A stretch of 49,043 nt of DNA from NCBI GenBank assembly GCA_947478405.1, contig CANJVX010000024.1, positions 1 to 49,043 of the forward strand, in the 5' to 3' direction. Of the stretch, positions 34,020-44,504 are shown in pieces. Source of the DNA: Beijerinckiaceae bacterium. GTDB lineage: Bacteria; Pseudomonadota; Alphaproteobacteria; Rhizobiales; Beijerinckiaceae. Under the pieces are notes generated by a model. That model was not told the origin of the DNA and searched no databases. It saw nothing but the letters and a program-made list of their open reading frames with translations. Both the position numbers and the translations under genes were made by a program. Position 1 is the first letter of the stretch; every line of letters begins with the position of its first letter.

Positions 34020-35134
34020 GCGCGGAAATATTTTCCGACGAAGATTTTATGGCGGCTGCCATTGCCTTTGCGCGCCGGGGCTTGGGTGAGACCGCTCCCA
34101 ATCCGTCGGTGGGTGCGATCATTGTGAAAGATGGCGTGATCGTTGGGCGCGGCGCCACGCAAAGGGGTGGGCGTCCGCATGCTGAGACGGTGGCCATCGC
34201 TGATGCGGGTTCCGCAGCGCGTGGTGCCACGCTTTATGTGACGCTGGAGCCCTGCAGCCATCAGGGTGTGACCGGGCCTTGTGCCAATGCCATTTTGCAA
34301 GCTGGGCTGGTGCGCGTTGTCTCCGCCATTGAAGATCCCGATCCGCGTGTCACCGGGCGCGGCCACGAGATTTTGCGCAAGGCGGGCATTGAAGTTTCCG
34401 TCGGCGTCCTCGCGGATTCCGCGCGGCGCGGTAATCTCGGACATATTCTGCGCGTTACACAGGGCCGTCCCATGGTGACGTTGAAATTGGCTGAAACAGC
34501 CGATGGCTTTGCTGCTGCCGCCAATGCGCATGATCCACGTCTGATGATTACCGGTCAGTCTGCCAACAATCGCGTGCAAGTGATGCGCGCCCTGCATGAT
34601 GCGATCATGATCGGTATCGGCACGGCTCTAGGTGATGACCCATTGCTCACCGTACGTTTGCCTGGCCTCGAACAGCGTGCGCCTTTGCGCGTAGTGCTCG
34701 ATAGCAATTTGCGACTGCCCCTGCGCTCGCGCCTTGTGGCGACAGCGCGGGAGAAAAAAGTGCTGGTGATTGCAGGTGTCGGTGCATCAATGGAAAGCCG
34801 CGCTGCGCTGGAAGCGCAGGGTGTTGAGGTCGAGTTTGTTGCACGTGGCGCAGGCGGGCATGTCGATCTGACGGATGCACTGCACGCCTTGGGTGCGCGC
34901 GGCATCACCCGTGTCTTCAGCGAAGGCGGGCCCCATGTCGCGGCTGCACTGATTGCGCAGGGGTTGGCAGATGAGGTCGTGCTGCTTCGCGGCGTAAAAC
35001 CTTTCGGGGGCGAGGGTCTTCCGGTGCTGGCCGAGGACGCGCGCCGGATATTGACGGATCCGGCACGCTTTTCGCGCGTAAGTGAAAGCATGGCTGGGCC
35101 AGATCGGCTCACGCGGTTTGAAAGGGTTTTGTAA
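34016..35134 (+). CDS. ribD: Bifunctional riboflavin deaminase/reductase RibD
   Basis: The protein has 372 residues. The N-terminal deaminase has the zinc motif [11 protein letters not shown] with the paired cysteines in [16 protein letters not shown], after NPSVGAIIV. The C-terminal reductase has [49 protein letters not shown] and [18 protein letters not shown]. It carries out the second and third steps from the GTP-derived pyrimidine toward lumazine. It overlaps nrdR by four bases and ribE by one base (TAATG). Confidence 0.97.
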   Translation: MSAEIFSDEDFMAAAIAFARRGLGETAPNPSVGAIIVKDGVIVGRGATQRGGRPHAETVAIADAGSAARGATLYVTLEPCSHQGVTGPCANAILQAGLVRVVSAIEDPDPRVTGRGHEILRKAGIEVSVGVLADSARRGNLGHILRVTQGRPMVTLKLAETADGFAAAANAHDPRLMITGQSANNRVQVMRALHDAIMIGIGTALGDDPLLTVRLPGLEQRAPLRVVLDSNLRLPLRSRLVATAREKKVLVIAGVGASMESRAALEAQGVEVEFVARGAGGHVDLTDALHALGARGITRVFSEGGPHVAAALIAQGLADEVVLLRGVKPFGGEGLPVLAEDARRILTDPARFSRVSESMAGPDRLTRFERVL

Positions 35135-35736
35135 TGTTCACGGGTCTGGTCAGCGATGTCGGTACCATTCTCTCCGTTGAGCAAAAGGGCGATTTGCGTC
35201 GTATACGCATTGCTTGTTCTTATGATCCCAAGACGATCGCGCTGGGCGCATCCATCGCCTGTTCGGGCCCTTGCCTGACGGCAGTCGAAATGGGCACAGA
35301 CAAAGGCCAAGCTTTTTTCGAGGTCGATGCTGCTGCTGAAACATTGGCGCGCACAAGCGTCGGTCAATGGAAGCCTGGCACGCGCATCAATTTGGAGCGC
35401 TCGCTCAAGATTGGTGACGAATTGGGTGGGCATATCGTCACGGGCCATGTCGATGGCATGGGGAAAATCATCAATCGTCGTGACTTCGATGGCATGGCGC
35501 ATTTCGATATTGAAGCGCCCGCAGAGCTTGCCCGTTTCATTGCGGAAAAGGGTTCCATCTCCCTTGATGGCACATCGCTCACCGTAAACGGCATCACAGG
35601 CCGCGTTTTCACCATTCTGCTCATCCCGCATACGCTGGCTGTGACGACCTGGGGTGAGCGTAAGACGGGCGATGACCTCAACCTGGAGGTCGATCTGATG
35701 GCGCGGTATGCGGCCCGCCTTGTGGAAGCGAAATAA
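35134..35736 (+). CDS. ribE: Riboflavin synthase, alpha subunit
   Basis: The protein has 200 residues with two homologous beta-barrel halves, the first starting [12 protein letters not shown] and containing GASIACSGPCLTAVE, the second containing GGHIVTGHVDGMG and SISLDGTSLTVNGI. It dismutates two lumazine molecules into riboflavin. Its start overlaps the ribD stop. No FMN riboswitch is visible upstream of the rib genes. Confidence 0.96.
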   Translation: MFTGLVSDVGTILSVEQKGDLRRIRIACSYDPKTIALGASIACSGPCLTAVEMGTDKGQAFFEVDAAAETLARTSVGQWKPGTRINLERSLKIGDELGGHIVTGHVDGMGKIINRRDFDGMAHFDIEAPAELARFIAEKGSISLDGTSLTVNGITGRVFTILLIPHTLAVTTWGERKTGDDLNLEVDLMARYAARLVEAK

Positions 35737-35812
35737 ATCCTCAAAACTTGCTCTGCGGCCGCTGACGCGCTAGTCAGTCCTCGCTGTTTCAAACCGAGGA
35801 TATGGACGACTC

Positions 35813-36298
35813 ATGGCCGAAGCGCGCCGCTCACTTCCTCCCATCCAAGGCGTAGCTGGTGCGCGCCTGCTCGTGGTTGAGGCCCGTTTTTACGATGACA
35901 TTGGCGACATGCTGCTAAGCGGCGCGCGCCGCGCAGCTGAAGTTGCTGGTGTGTCGATCGATGTGCTCACCATGCCGGGTGCTTTGGAAATCCCGGCTGC
36001 CATTGCCATTGCTTGTGATGCAGCTGCAACGTCTGGCAAAGCTTATGATGGCGCGGTGGCGCTTGGCTGTGTCATTCGTGGTGAGACCTATCATTTCGAG
36101 ATCGTGGCAGGCGATAGCTCGCGCGCTTTGATGGATCTGTCGGTCACGCGCAAGCTGCCGTTGGGAAATGGTATTCTGACGGTTGAAAATGAACACCAAG
36201 CGATTGAGCGCGCTGATCCCGCGCAAGGTGACAAGGGCGGAGACGCGGTGCGCGCCGCGCTGACTTTGGTTGCGCTGAAAAAGGGCGGAGCCAAATAA
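35813..36298 (+). CDS. ribH: 6,7-dimethyl-8-ribityllumazine synthase
   Basis: The protein has 161 residues. Motifs are [52 protein letters not shown] and [22 protein letters not shown]. The enzyme joins the RibD product to dihydroxybutanone phosphate and forms icosahedral or pentameric shells. The stop overlaps the nusB start (TAATG), so the two are translated together. Confidence 0.96.
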   Translation: MAEARRSLPPIQGVAGARLLVVEARFYDDIGDMLLSGARRAAEVAGVSIDVLTMPGALEIPAAIAIACDAAATSGKAYDGAVALGCVIRGETYHFEIVAGDSSRALMDLSVTRKLPLGNGILTVENEHQAIERADPAQGDKGGDAVRAALTLVALKKGGAK

Positions 36299-36759
36299 TG
36301 TCACGCGAGCATCGCGCTGCGGCCCGGCTCAATGCCACACAGGCCCTCTACCAGATGGAAGTGGCGGCCAAAGGGATCAATGAAATCCTCGCCGAGTTTG
36401 AAACTTTCTGGATTGGGCGGGAGATCGAGGGTGATCAATATAAGCCCGCCGAGATTGAATTCTTCCGTGATGTGCTCAACGGCGTTTTGCATGATCAGCT
36501 GGCCATCGATCAGCTTATCGATGCTACCTTATCACGCGGTTGGCCTTTGGCGCGGGTGGAAGCTGTTATGCGCGCCGTTTTGCGCGCGGCCACCTATGAG
36601 CTGAAAAAGCGCAAGGACATTCCCGGCCGTGTCGTTATCACCGAATATGTGGATGTGGCGTCAGCCTTTTTGGGTCGGGACGAGACCGGCATGATCAATG
36701 CCGTCCTCGACAAATTGGCCCGTGAGCTGCGAGTGGAAGAATTCAGTAACGCAAACTAG
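36298..36759 (+). CDS. nusB: Transcription antitermination factor NusB
   Basis: The protein has 153 residues. The all-helical NusB fold is indicated by SREHRAAARLNATQALYQMEVA at the N-terminus and VEAVMRAVLRAATYELKKRKDIPGRVVITEYVDVASAFLGRDETGMINAVLDKLAREL at the C-terminus. With NusE (S10) it binds boxA RNA for rRNA antitermination. The ribH-nusB pair is widespread in bacteria. Confidence 0.96.
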   Translation: MSREHRAAARLNATQALYQMEVAAKGINEILAEFETFWIGREIEGDQYKPAEIEFFRDVLNGVLHDQLAIDQLIDATLSRGWPLARVEAVMRAVLRAATYELKKRKDIPGRVVITEYVDVASAFLGRDETGMINAVLDKLARELRVEEFSNAN

Positions 36760-36782
36760 TGTATTTGTCGCTTCGAGCCGTT

Positions 36783-36788
36783 TATAAT
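36783..36788 (+). promoter_or_regulatory. Consensus -10 element upstream of the small ORF
   Basis: A perfect TATAAT lies 24 bases after the nusB stop and 30 bases before the ATG at 36818. No good -35 is found at 17 bases (TGTATT), so the promoter call is weak. Confidence 0.3.
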
Positions 36789-36817
36789 GGCAGTTCCCTT
36801 AGGGGCTGGAGGACGTG

Positions 36818-36997
36818 ATGCTGTCGATCATCCTGAACAATCTCTTCACCCGAAACCGCAAGAATTTGGTAGCTGCCGAAAAGGCACGCCACGACGTGCG
36901 TGTTCACCAGCGCCTGAAGCCGCACAAGACTGATGGGGATGCGCATGCCCATCCCGCCGAGATAGCTCCGACTGAGAGCAAGCCTGAAAAAGACTAA
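36818..36997 (+). CDS. Small hypothetical protein between nusB and thiL
   Basis: From the ATG at 36818 the product has 59 residues. GGAGG (36808-36812) lies 5 bases before it, so translation is likely. The N-terminus MLSIILNNLFTRNRKN is amphipathic; the rest is hydrophilic and rich in His, Lys and Pro with two HAHP/RVHQ-like segments. No domain is recognised. It ends 9 bases before thiL and probably shares its transcript. The product would be cytoplasmic or loosely membrane-bound. Confidence 0.55.
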   Translation: MLSIILNNLFTRNRKNLVAAEKARHDVRVHQRLKPHKTDGDAHAHPAEIAPTESKPEKD

Positions 36998-37006
36998 TTC
37001 AGCCAC

Positions 37007-37966
37007 ATGAGCGAAGACGATCTGATCGCCCGCTTTTTCGCTCCGCTCGCGGGCGCGGAGGGATTGGGTCTTCTCGACGACGCTGCGCTTGTGTCCGCGC
37101 CGCCCGGGCATGACCTCGTCATCACCTGCGATGCCCTTGTGGCAGGTGTCCATTTTTTTGAAAATGATCCGGCGGATACAATCGCCGCCAAGGCTTTACG
37201 CGTCAATCTTTCTGATCTTGCTGCCAAAGGCGCCAAACCGCGCGGATTTGTGTTGGCGCTGGCCCTCAACAAGAGCGATGATGCCTGGTTGCAGGCTTTC
37301 GCGCGTGGTCTGAAAGGCGATATCGACGCCTTTGCCTTTCCGCTATTGGGGGGCGATACGGTGAAAACACCGGGGCCTTTGATGATCTCCGTCACGGCTT
37401 TTGGCCTGGTGCCGGAAGGTCGTATGGTGCCGCGCACCGGCGCGCGGGCAGGCGATCTTCTCTATGTCAGCGGCACAATTGGCGATGCAGCTTTGGGCCT
37501 TTTGGAGCGACAAGGGGCTATTTCGGCGGGGCAGGCTGGCGCCCATCTGGTTGCGCGTTATCTGCACCCCGAGCCGCGTATGGGCTTGGCGCCCGCTCTT
37601 CTCAATCATGCCCATGCCGCCATGGATATTTCTGATGGGCTCATTGGCGATTTGACGAAGATGATGCGCGTGAGCGGTGTGACAGCCGAGGTGAGGCTGG
37701 TTGATGTGCCGCTGTCTCCCGCCGCCACCGCTGTGATGGGGGGCGATGAGGCCCTTTTTGCCCGCGCTGTGTCGGGTGGGGATGATTACGAGATTTTGGC
37801 GAGCATTGCGCCAGAAGAGGCGCAAGCTTTCGAGCGCATAGCCGAGGCGGTGGGCGTGTCCGTTACGCAGATTGGGCATGTGCTGGCGGGCACCTCGCCT
37901 CCCCGTTTTCTAGATGGGAACAGGCAGGCGGTCAGTTTCGTCAGTGGCTCGTTCAGCCATTTCTAA
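37007..37966 (+). CDS. thiL: Thiamine-monophosphate kinase
   Basis: The protein has 319 residues. Motifs are LLDDAALVSAPPGHDLVITCDALVAGVHF, KALRVNLSDLAAKGAKPRGF, FPLLGGDTVKTPGPLMISVTAFG, LYVSGTIGDAALGL, MDISDGLIGDLTKM and the late SGGDDYEIL. It phosphorylates thiamine phosphate to the active diphosphate with ATP. Its place after nusB is the common one in proteobacteria. Confidence 0.96.
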   Translation: MSEDDLIARFFAPLAGAEGLGLLDDAALVSAPPGHDLVITCDALVAGVHFFENDPADTIAAKALRVNLSDLAAKGAKPRGFVLALALNKSDDAWLQAFARGLKGDIDAFAFPLLGGDTVKTPGPLMISVTAFGLVPEGRMVPRTGARAGDLLYVSGTIGDAALGLLERQGAISAGQAGAHLVARYLHPEPRMGLAPALLNHAHAAMDISDGLIGDLTKMMRVSGVTAEVRLVDVPLSPAATAVMGGDEALFARAVSGGDDYEILASIAPEEAQAFERIAEAVGVSVTQIGHVLAGTSPPRFLDGNRQAVSFVSGSFSHF

Positions 37967-38049
37967 GGACTGTTTACAAAATCGCCGCGTCAGCCGACGA
38001 TGGCGCATAAAGGATTGCCGGAAATCGGCCAAGAAAAGGGAGATGCCAG

Positions 38050-38727
38050 ATGGCGCGTGATTTTGAGGACCATTGCTGGAAAGATATTGTTACCCCCGAG
38101 ATTCTCGAAATCTACGAGCCGTATCACCGCAAGACCTTTGTGGGCCCCAAGCCAGCCATTCTCGCAATCGATCTCTATAACAAGGCCTATCACGGCGGGA
38201 ACCGTCCGGTTCTGGAGGTCAATCGCGAACATGCGGGTTCGTGCGGTGAGAATGCATGGAAAGCGATTGAGCCGACCAAAAAACTCTTTGCTGCCGCGCG
38301 CGCTGCCGGTATTCCGGTGATTTATTCCACGCGCCACGCTGATACAGCGGGTGTGAAATCGACATTCCGTTCAATGCGCAAGGAAACGGAAGATCAATAT
38401 GGCATCTATCACGAGTTCACGCCTCATGACGGCGAGCTGGTGATTTATAAAGAACGCGCCTCGGCCTTTTTTGGCACACCGCTGGTCGCGCATTTGCGCC
38501 TGCGCGGCATTGAGAGCCTGATCATCTGCGGCGAAAGCACATCAGGTTGCGTGCGCGCGTCGACGGTGGATGCTTATTCATACGGCTTCCACAGCGTGCT
38601 CGTGGAAGAATGCACCTATGATCGCTCGCAGCTGAGCCATAAGGTCAATCTCTTCGACCTGCATCACAAATATGCCGATGTCATGCATGTAGAAGATGTC
38701 ATCACGCATCTGCAGGGCATGAAATAA
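38050..38727 (+). CDS. Isochorismatase-like cysteine hydrolase
   Basis: The protein has 225 residues. The catalytic triad is visible: Asp41 (AILAIDLYN), Lys134 (VIYKERASAFFGT) and Cys167 (IICGESTSGCVRASTVDAYSYGF). The Cys triad points to an amidase of the isochorismatase-like group, such as N-carbamoylsarcosine amidase or maleamate amidase, rather than to EntB, which lacks the Cys. An N-terminal extension (1-35, EPYHRKTFVGPKPA) is present. A GGGAG site lies before the ATG at 38050. It is the first gene of a block separating thiL from hppA. Confidence 0.9.
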   Translation: MARDFEDHCWKDIVTPEILEIYEPYHRKTFVGPKPAILAIDLYNKAYHGGNRPVLEVNREHAGSCGENAWKAIEPTKKLFAAARAAGIPVIYSTRHADTAGVKSTFRSMRKETEDQYGIYHEFTPHDGELVIYKERASAFFGTPLVAHLRLRGIESLIICGESTSGCVRASTVDAYSYGFHSVLVEECTYDRSQLSHKVNLFDLHHKYADVMHVEDVITHLQGMK

Positions 38728-38752
38728 TCCCGCATAGCTTCGCGATGCTCGC

Positions 38753-38777
38753 ACTGACGGCGCGTTGCGCCGTCAGT
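38753..38777. repeat. Perfect hairpin between convergent genes
   Basis: ACTGACGGCGC-GTT-GCGCCGTCAGT is an 11-base perfect inverted repeat with a 3-base loop. It covers the stop codon of the minus-strand gene (38773-38775) and a half copy of the dispersed repeat (CTCGCACTGACGG, 38748-38760). It may stop transcription from both sides, though neither side has a T-run. Confidence 0.6.
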
Positions 38778-39174
38778 CTTGCTTGGCGCGCACCATTGGT
38801 GAGAGGCCCAGCTTGTCGAATAAGGCAGAACGGTGGGCTTCTGCATAGCGCATCATGTTGAGATGAGCGGGCGTGCCATAGGGTAGGCGGTTCATGCGCT
38901 CATAGAGCGACTCGACCCAATGCAATTCCCCCAGAATATCGGCCGGATTGGCTCCGCGTGCGATCCATGCACTGGACCAAGTCTGGAGCCATGAGCCGGG
39001 ATCTTCTGTATTGGTCAAGCTGGAGATCAGCTGTTCATGGTCATCGTCGCCATAGGTCAGGTGGGCCGCGCGCTCGAAGTGCTGCAGCCGCGTCACGGCA
39101 TCCGCGATATCGCCCTCTTGGTCCGCGCGCGTGCGGGCCCAATCGAGGCATTGCGCGAGGCTTTTTGCCGACAA
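38773..39174 (-). CDS. Hypothetical protein of 133 residues with TTG start
   Basis: The frame is open up to 39495, which would run into the divergent gene at 39341. I chose TTG at 39174 because GGAGGG (39180-39185) lies 5 bases before it; no ATG is in frame in the right place. The product is mostly helical, acidic, with LAQCLDWARTRADQEGDIADAVTRLQHFERAAHLTYGDDDHEQLI and TPAHLNMMRYAEAHRSALFDKLGL. No domain is recognised. It converges on the isochorismatase-like gene and is divergent from the CMD gene. Confidence 0.6.
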   Translation of the reverse strand: MSAKSLAQCLDWARTRADQEGDIADAVTRLQHFERAAHLTYGDDDHEQLISSLTNTEDPGSWLQTWSSAWIARGANPADILGELHWVESLYERMNRLPYGTPAHLNMMRYAEAHRSALFDKLGLSPMVRAKQD

Positions 39175-39340
39175 TTTGTCCCTCCATCTGATAGCCAACC
39201 CCACCGAATGAGATAGGGCAGGCGGCCAGACCTGGCCAGTGTGTGAGGCGCATATGATTACATCTTGCGGGCTTGCACGGAAGAGTGGAAACTCATGAAT
39301 GCGACAGAGCCCGGCTAAGGGCCGCGCAAGGGAGGTAGAT

Positions 39341-39952
39341 ATGGCGTTTCTCGATGCTGAACAGGGGGTAGAAGCGGATGATCCGCATATAAAAGTGTCT
39401 CGTCTGCCAGCATTGCCAAAACCGCTTGATCCGATTGTTGCTGGGCTGTTCGAGAATACGCGGAAGCGGGGCGGCCATATTCTCAATCTGCACAAGGTTT
39501 CTGGTCATGCGCCGAAGCTGACTTCAGCTAAGCGGCCTTTCACTTATGCTTTGCGCAATGATTGCGATGTGCCGCGTCTCTATCGCGAACTCGCCATCTG
39601 TCGCAGCGCCATCAATGTGGAATGCGATTACGAACTCCATCATCATCATCCGCTGGCTTTGCAAGCAGGCCTCACACAGGTGCAGTTCAATGCGTTGCGC
39701 CATTGGTCAGCCAAGCCCGAGCTGTTTGATGCGAAACAAAAATCTGTACTGGCTTTTGTTGATGAAATGACGCTGCAAAAAGGCGCTGTGACGGAGGCGA
39801 CGTTTCAGGAATTGGCGCGCCACTTCAGCCCGCAGGACATCATCGAAATCGCCTATAATGCGACGTCTTATTATGCGAGCGGGCTATTCATGAAAGCGCT
39901 GGCGATCGAGCCTGATGCCCCCCACAAGAAAGCCGCGCCCGGAAAGTTTTAA
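39341..39952 (+). CDS. Carboxymuconolactone decarboxylase family protein
   Basis: From the ATG at 39341, with GGGAGGTAGAT directly upstream, the product has 203 residues. The CMD/AhpD-like fold is indicated by RELAICRSAINVECDYELHHHHPLALQAGL, where the Glu/Tyr/His positions match the E-x-x-Y-E-x-x-x-H motif of the gamma-CMD group; it lacks the CxxC of peroxidase AhpD. VLAFVDEMTLQKGAVTEATF and DIIEIAYNATSYYASGLFMKAL follow the family. Its substrate is unknown. Members are usually decarboxylases or weak antioxidant proteins. Confidence 0.88.
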   Translation: MAFLDAEQGVEADDPHIKVSRLPALPKPLDPIVAGLFENTRKRGGHILNLHKVSGHAPKLTSAKRPFTYALRNDCDVPRLYRELAICRSAINVECDYELHHHHPLALQAGLTQVQFNALRHWSAKPELFDAKQKSVLAFVDEMTLQKGAVTEATFQELARHFSPQDIIEIAYNATSYYASGLFMKALAIEPDAPHKKAAPGKF

Positions 39953-39955
39953 AAA

Positions 39956-40798
39956 TCATCCAAGCCGCAGGCGGGATGAAATGTCCTGCGGATTGATCTG
40001 ATAGAGCGCATCGATGAAGGCAACGCGGAATGAGCCCGGCGCATCGGCGCGCTCGGCGGCCAGATCGCCAGCAATGGCGTAAATGGTAAGCGCAGAGCGC
40101 GTGGCCGCAAACGCGTCGACGCCCGTGCCCAGCGTGGCGCCGATCAAACCCGTGAGCCCACAACCCAGTGCGGTGACACGTGTCATGAGCGGCGAGCCAT
40201 TGGCCAGCCGCAAAATTGCCCGGCCATCGGTGATAATATCCACAGCGCCGGTCGCTGCCACAATGCAGAGGCAATGGCGCGCCAGTTTTTGCGCGACAGC
40301 CTCCACCTCGCTTGTGTCATGAACCGTGTCGACCCCGCGCGGGGCGGCGGACTGATCTGTTAGCCCCGCCAAACGAGCCACAGCCATGATCTCGGAGGCA
40401 TTGCCGCGGATGACCGCCGGGCGCCGGCGTAACAAGCCCGCAACCGTCGTGTTACGAAATGTCGTCCCGCCGGCCCCGACAGGATCGAGGACCCAGGGAA
40501 CGCCATGGGTGCGGGCGGCGGAGGTCGCTACATCCATGGCCTGCGCGGCAGGCGCCGAAAGCGTTCCGGTATTGATTACCAGTGCGGCCGCTTTGCGGAC
40601 GAATTCGGGAGATTCTTCAGGCGCGTGAACCATGGCAGGGGAGGCGCCTGCGGCCAGCAGGACATTGGCGGCTACGTCCATGGAGACGAGATTGGTGATC
40701 ATCTGGACGAGCGGGTGCTGGGCGCGCAACGCCCCCAGAATATTCCCCGCCTCGGTGGCTAAAGCGTCCCGGTCCATGTCCTGTGGTCTCATCCTCAT
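39956..40798 (-). CDS. thiM: Hydroxyethylthiazole kinase
   Basis: The protein has 280 residues. Motifs are PLVQMITNLVSMDVAANVLLAAGASPAMVHAPEE, ALVINTGTLS, VPWVLDPVGAGGTTFR, VIRGNASEIMAVA and the catalytic ALGCGLTGLIGA. It phosphorylates the thiazole alcohol for thiamine salvage. No thiD or thiE is adjacent and I see no TPP riboswitch in the 212 bases upstream. thiL is 2 kb away. It ends 4 bases from the convergent CMD gene. Confidence 0.94.
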   Translation of the reverse strand: MRMRPQDMDRDALATEAGNILGALRAQHPLVQMITNLVSMDVAANVLLAAGASPAMVHAPEESPEFVRKAAALVINTGTLSAPAAQAMDVATSAARTHGVPWVLDPVGAGGTTFRNTTVAGLLRRRPAVIRGNASEIMAVARLAGLTDQSAAPRGVDTVHDTSEVEAVAQKLARHCLCIVAATGAVDIITDGRAILRLANGSPLMTRVTALGCGLTGLIGATLGTGVDAFAATRSALTIYAIAGDLAAERADAPGSFRVAFIDALYQINPQDISSRLRLG

Positions 40799-40810
40799 AG
40801 TCTAGCTCGG

Positions 40811-40827
40811 TTTGGTTCTTTACCAAA
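40811..40827. promoter_or_regulatory. Inverted repeat just upstream of thiM
   Basis: TTTGGT (40811-40816) and ACCAAA (40822-40827) are separated by 5 bases. The site lies 13-29 bases before the thiM start codon, a place fit for an operator or a leader hairpin. Confidence 0.35.
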
Positions 40828-40869
40828 TGGTCGGAGCGCGCTTGCCCTTCCACAAAGTCACGGGGCGAC

Positions 40870-40875
40870 TATAAT
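40870..40875 (+). promoter_or_regulatory. Consensus -10 element upstream of hppA
   Basis: TATAAT lies 135 bases before the hppA start. The -35 at 17 bases (CTTCCA) is poor. If it is active the leader would hold a GGCCC-GT-GGGCC palindrome. Confidence 0.35.
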
Positions 40876-41010
40876 CATGCTACGGCCCGTGGGCCATTGC
40901 AGCGCAGGTGAGTCGGCGCTTAAAATGATGGGCTCAAAGAAAAGACCCTCAGGGGCAACACGGGAAGAAAACCAAGGGCCGAACTCAGGCCCCAAGAAAG
41001 GGCGTATGCA

Positions 41011-43143
<2,133 letters not shown>

Positions 43144-43165
43144 GTAAAGCGCGATTGGAAACAAG

Positions 43166-43193
43166 AAGGGCGGGGGAAACCCCGCCCTTTTTT
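43166..43193 (+). terminator. Rho-independent terminator of hppA
   Basis: AAGGGCGGGG pairs with CCCCGCCCTT across a GAAA loop, followed by a T-run. It starts 23 bases after the hppA stop. Confidence 0.95.
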
Positions 43194-43201
43194 GTGTGCC
43201 T

Positions 43202-43286
43202 CGTCATTGCGAGGAGCAAAGCGACGAAGCAATCCAGAAGCTCCTCGTGAGGCCTCTGGATTGCTTCGCTGGCGCTCGCAATGACG
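43202..43286. repeat. Dispersed palindromic element, full copy 4
   Basis: It starts CGTCATTGCGAGGAG and ends CTCGCAATGACG. The inner arms GAAGCAATCCAG and CTGGATTGCTTC are perfect. It lies between the terminators of hppA and bamE. Confidence 0.9.
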
Positions 43287-43308
43287 GCTGAGGAATGACC
43301 CCCAATAA

Positions 43309-43336
43309 AAAAGCCGACCTTTGAGGGTCGGCTTTT
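43309..43336 (-). terminator. Rho-independent terminator of bamE
   Basis: AAAAGCCGACC and GGTCGGCTTTT form an 11-pair stem with a 6-base loop. On the minus strand it is followed by further T residues (TTTTTTATT). It begins 21 bases after the bamE stop. Confidence 0.9.
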
Positions 43337-43357
43337 GAAACTTGAGGGATAGGGCTC

Positions 43358-43828
43358 TTAGAACCGCAGCAGGCCCGTGAGCGCATTCCGGATGAAGCTC
43401 GATTCCGTGCCGCCTGTGGGCGTCGTGCGGCTGACGAAATCGACCACCTGGCCGTCTTCCAGCCCGTAATTGGCAACGCGCTCGACACGCTTTCCCTTGT
43501 TGAAATAGACCGCCACGACCCGCTGATCAACGACCACCGGGTCCATGAACTGAACCTTCCGCTCGGTCTTCTGCGAGATGTAATACCAGGCCTCCGCGCC
43601 GATCGTGGAGGTCGTCGAAGGCGTGCCAAGCACCGTCAAAACCTGTTCGGCCGATGCGCCAACCTTGACCTGCTCAAGCGTTTTTGCATCGAGTACATAG
43701 CCATGCTGGATAGTGCCATCAAAGCCAAGGCACCCGCCCAGGCTCAGTGCCAGCACCAGCGCGCCCGCCATGCGGACCTGTGTTGAGGCGCGGCGAGCAC
43801 CGCCCTTTTGGTCAGAAATTGCGTCCAT
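43358..43828 (-). CDS. bamE: Outer membrane assembly lipoprotein BamE/OmlA
   Basis: I chose the ATG at 43828 (156 residues), with CGGAG 8 bases before it; the open frame goes back to 43900. A lipoprotein signal ends in LSLGGC with Cys33 as the lipidated residue. The SmpA/OmlA domain follows: GYVLDAKTLEQVKVGASAEQVLTVLGTPSTTSTIGAEAWYYISQKTER, then VVAVYFNKGKRVERVANYGLEDG. BamE supports the BAM complex that folds outer membrane proteins. It is divergent from the bc1 chaperone gene. Confidence 0.93.
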   Translation of the reverse strand: MDAISDQKGGARRASTQVRMAGALVLALSLGGCLGFDGTIQHGYVLDAKTLEQVKVGASAEQVLTVLGTPSTTSTIGAEAWYYISQKTERKVQFMDPVVVDQRVVAVYFNKGKRVERVANYGLEDGQVVDFVSRTTPTGGTESSFIRNALTGLLRF

Positions 43829-43953
43829 CAGACCCATCTCCGGGAATTTTCCTTGCATCCGAGACCCCCGATGCCTAACCCCCGTCTGATGGAAAAGCAA
43901 GCAAAGCTGGGCAGGGGCCTGCCTTTGACTGCAATCTGCCGGAGCTCAATATC

Positions 43954-44502
43954 ATGTTCGGCCTTTTCAGCCGCAACCGTAACCAGCAACTCATCGACAA
44001 GCTTCACGGCGAGATCATGGCGGGCGTGCTTGAGCCCGCGCTCTATCTCACATGCGGCGTGCCCGACACGTTCGAGGGGCGGTTCGAAATGCTCGTCCTC
44101 CACGGCGCTCTGACGGCACGCCGCATCGAGCGCTTGCCAGCGCCGGGTCCCGATCTGGCGCAGGATGTGACCGATGGCATTTTCCGCTATCTCGATGTCA
44201 CACTGAGAGAGATGGGTGTTGGTGATGTAACTGTGCCAAAAAAGATGAAGAAACATGCCGAAAGCTTTGCTGGAAGGGCGCTTTCCTATTTTTCAGCTCT
44301 TGAGAAAAAGGATGAAGTCGCGTTGCGGGAAGCTTTGGCGCGCAATGTTTTCGGCGATGTTGCCAAGGCCTCAACCGATCAAGTCAGGCGGCTTGCCACA
44401 TATTGTTTCGCAGTTGAAGCAGCGCTTTCTGCCTACAACATCGATCATTTTCTGAGCGGCAAAGTTGGATTTCCCTTGCCGACACCCGACGCGGGAGCCT
44501 GA
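43954..44502 (+). CDS. Ubiquinol-cytochrome c chaperone family protein
   Basis: The protein has 182 residues. YLTCGVPDTFEGRFEMLVLHGALTARRIER and the later QDVTDGIFRYLDVTLREMGVGDVTVPKKMKKHAESFAGR are the core of the CBP3/UQCC1-like domain, which in mitochondria assists cytochrome b synthesis and bc1 assembly. The bacterial role is inferred. A GGAG site lies 9 bases before the ATG. The gene ends 2 bases before the DUF177 gene, so they form an operon. Confidence 0.92.
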   Translation: MFGLFSRNRNQQLIDKLHGEIMAGVLEPALYLTCGVPDTFEGRFEMLVLHGALTARRIERLPAPGPDLAQDVTDGIFRYLDVTLREMGVGDVTVPKKMKKHAESFAGRALSYFSALEKKDEVALREALARNVFGDVAKASTDQVRRLATYCFAVEAALSAYNIDHFLSGKVGFPLPTPDAGA

Positions 44503-44504
44503 CC

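Noticed and set aside
34555-35631. 358-codon minus-strand frame across ribD and ribE
   Set aside because: Antisense to both genes and of low-complexity Ser/Arg/Ala composition in its second half.
35737-35812. FMN riboswitch before ribH
   Set aside because: The region is only 76 bases long and lacks the conserved AGGGUG-type elements.
40799-41010. TPP riboswitch before thiM
   Set aside because: The expected conserved CUGAGA and ACCUGA-like elements are not present in the minus-strand leader.
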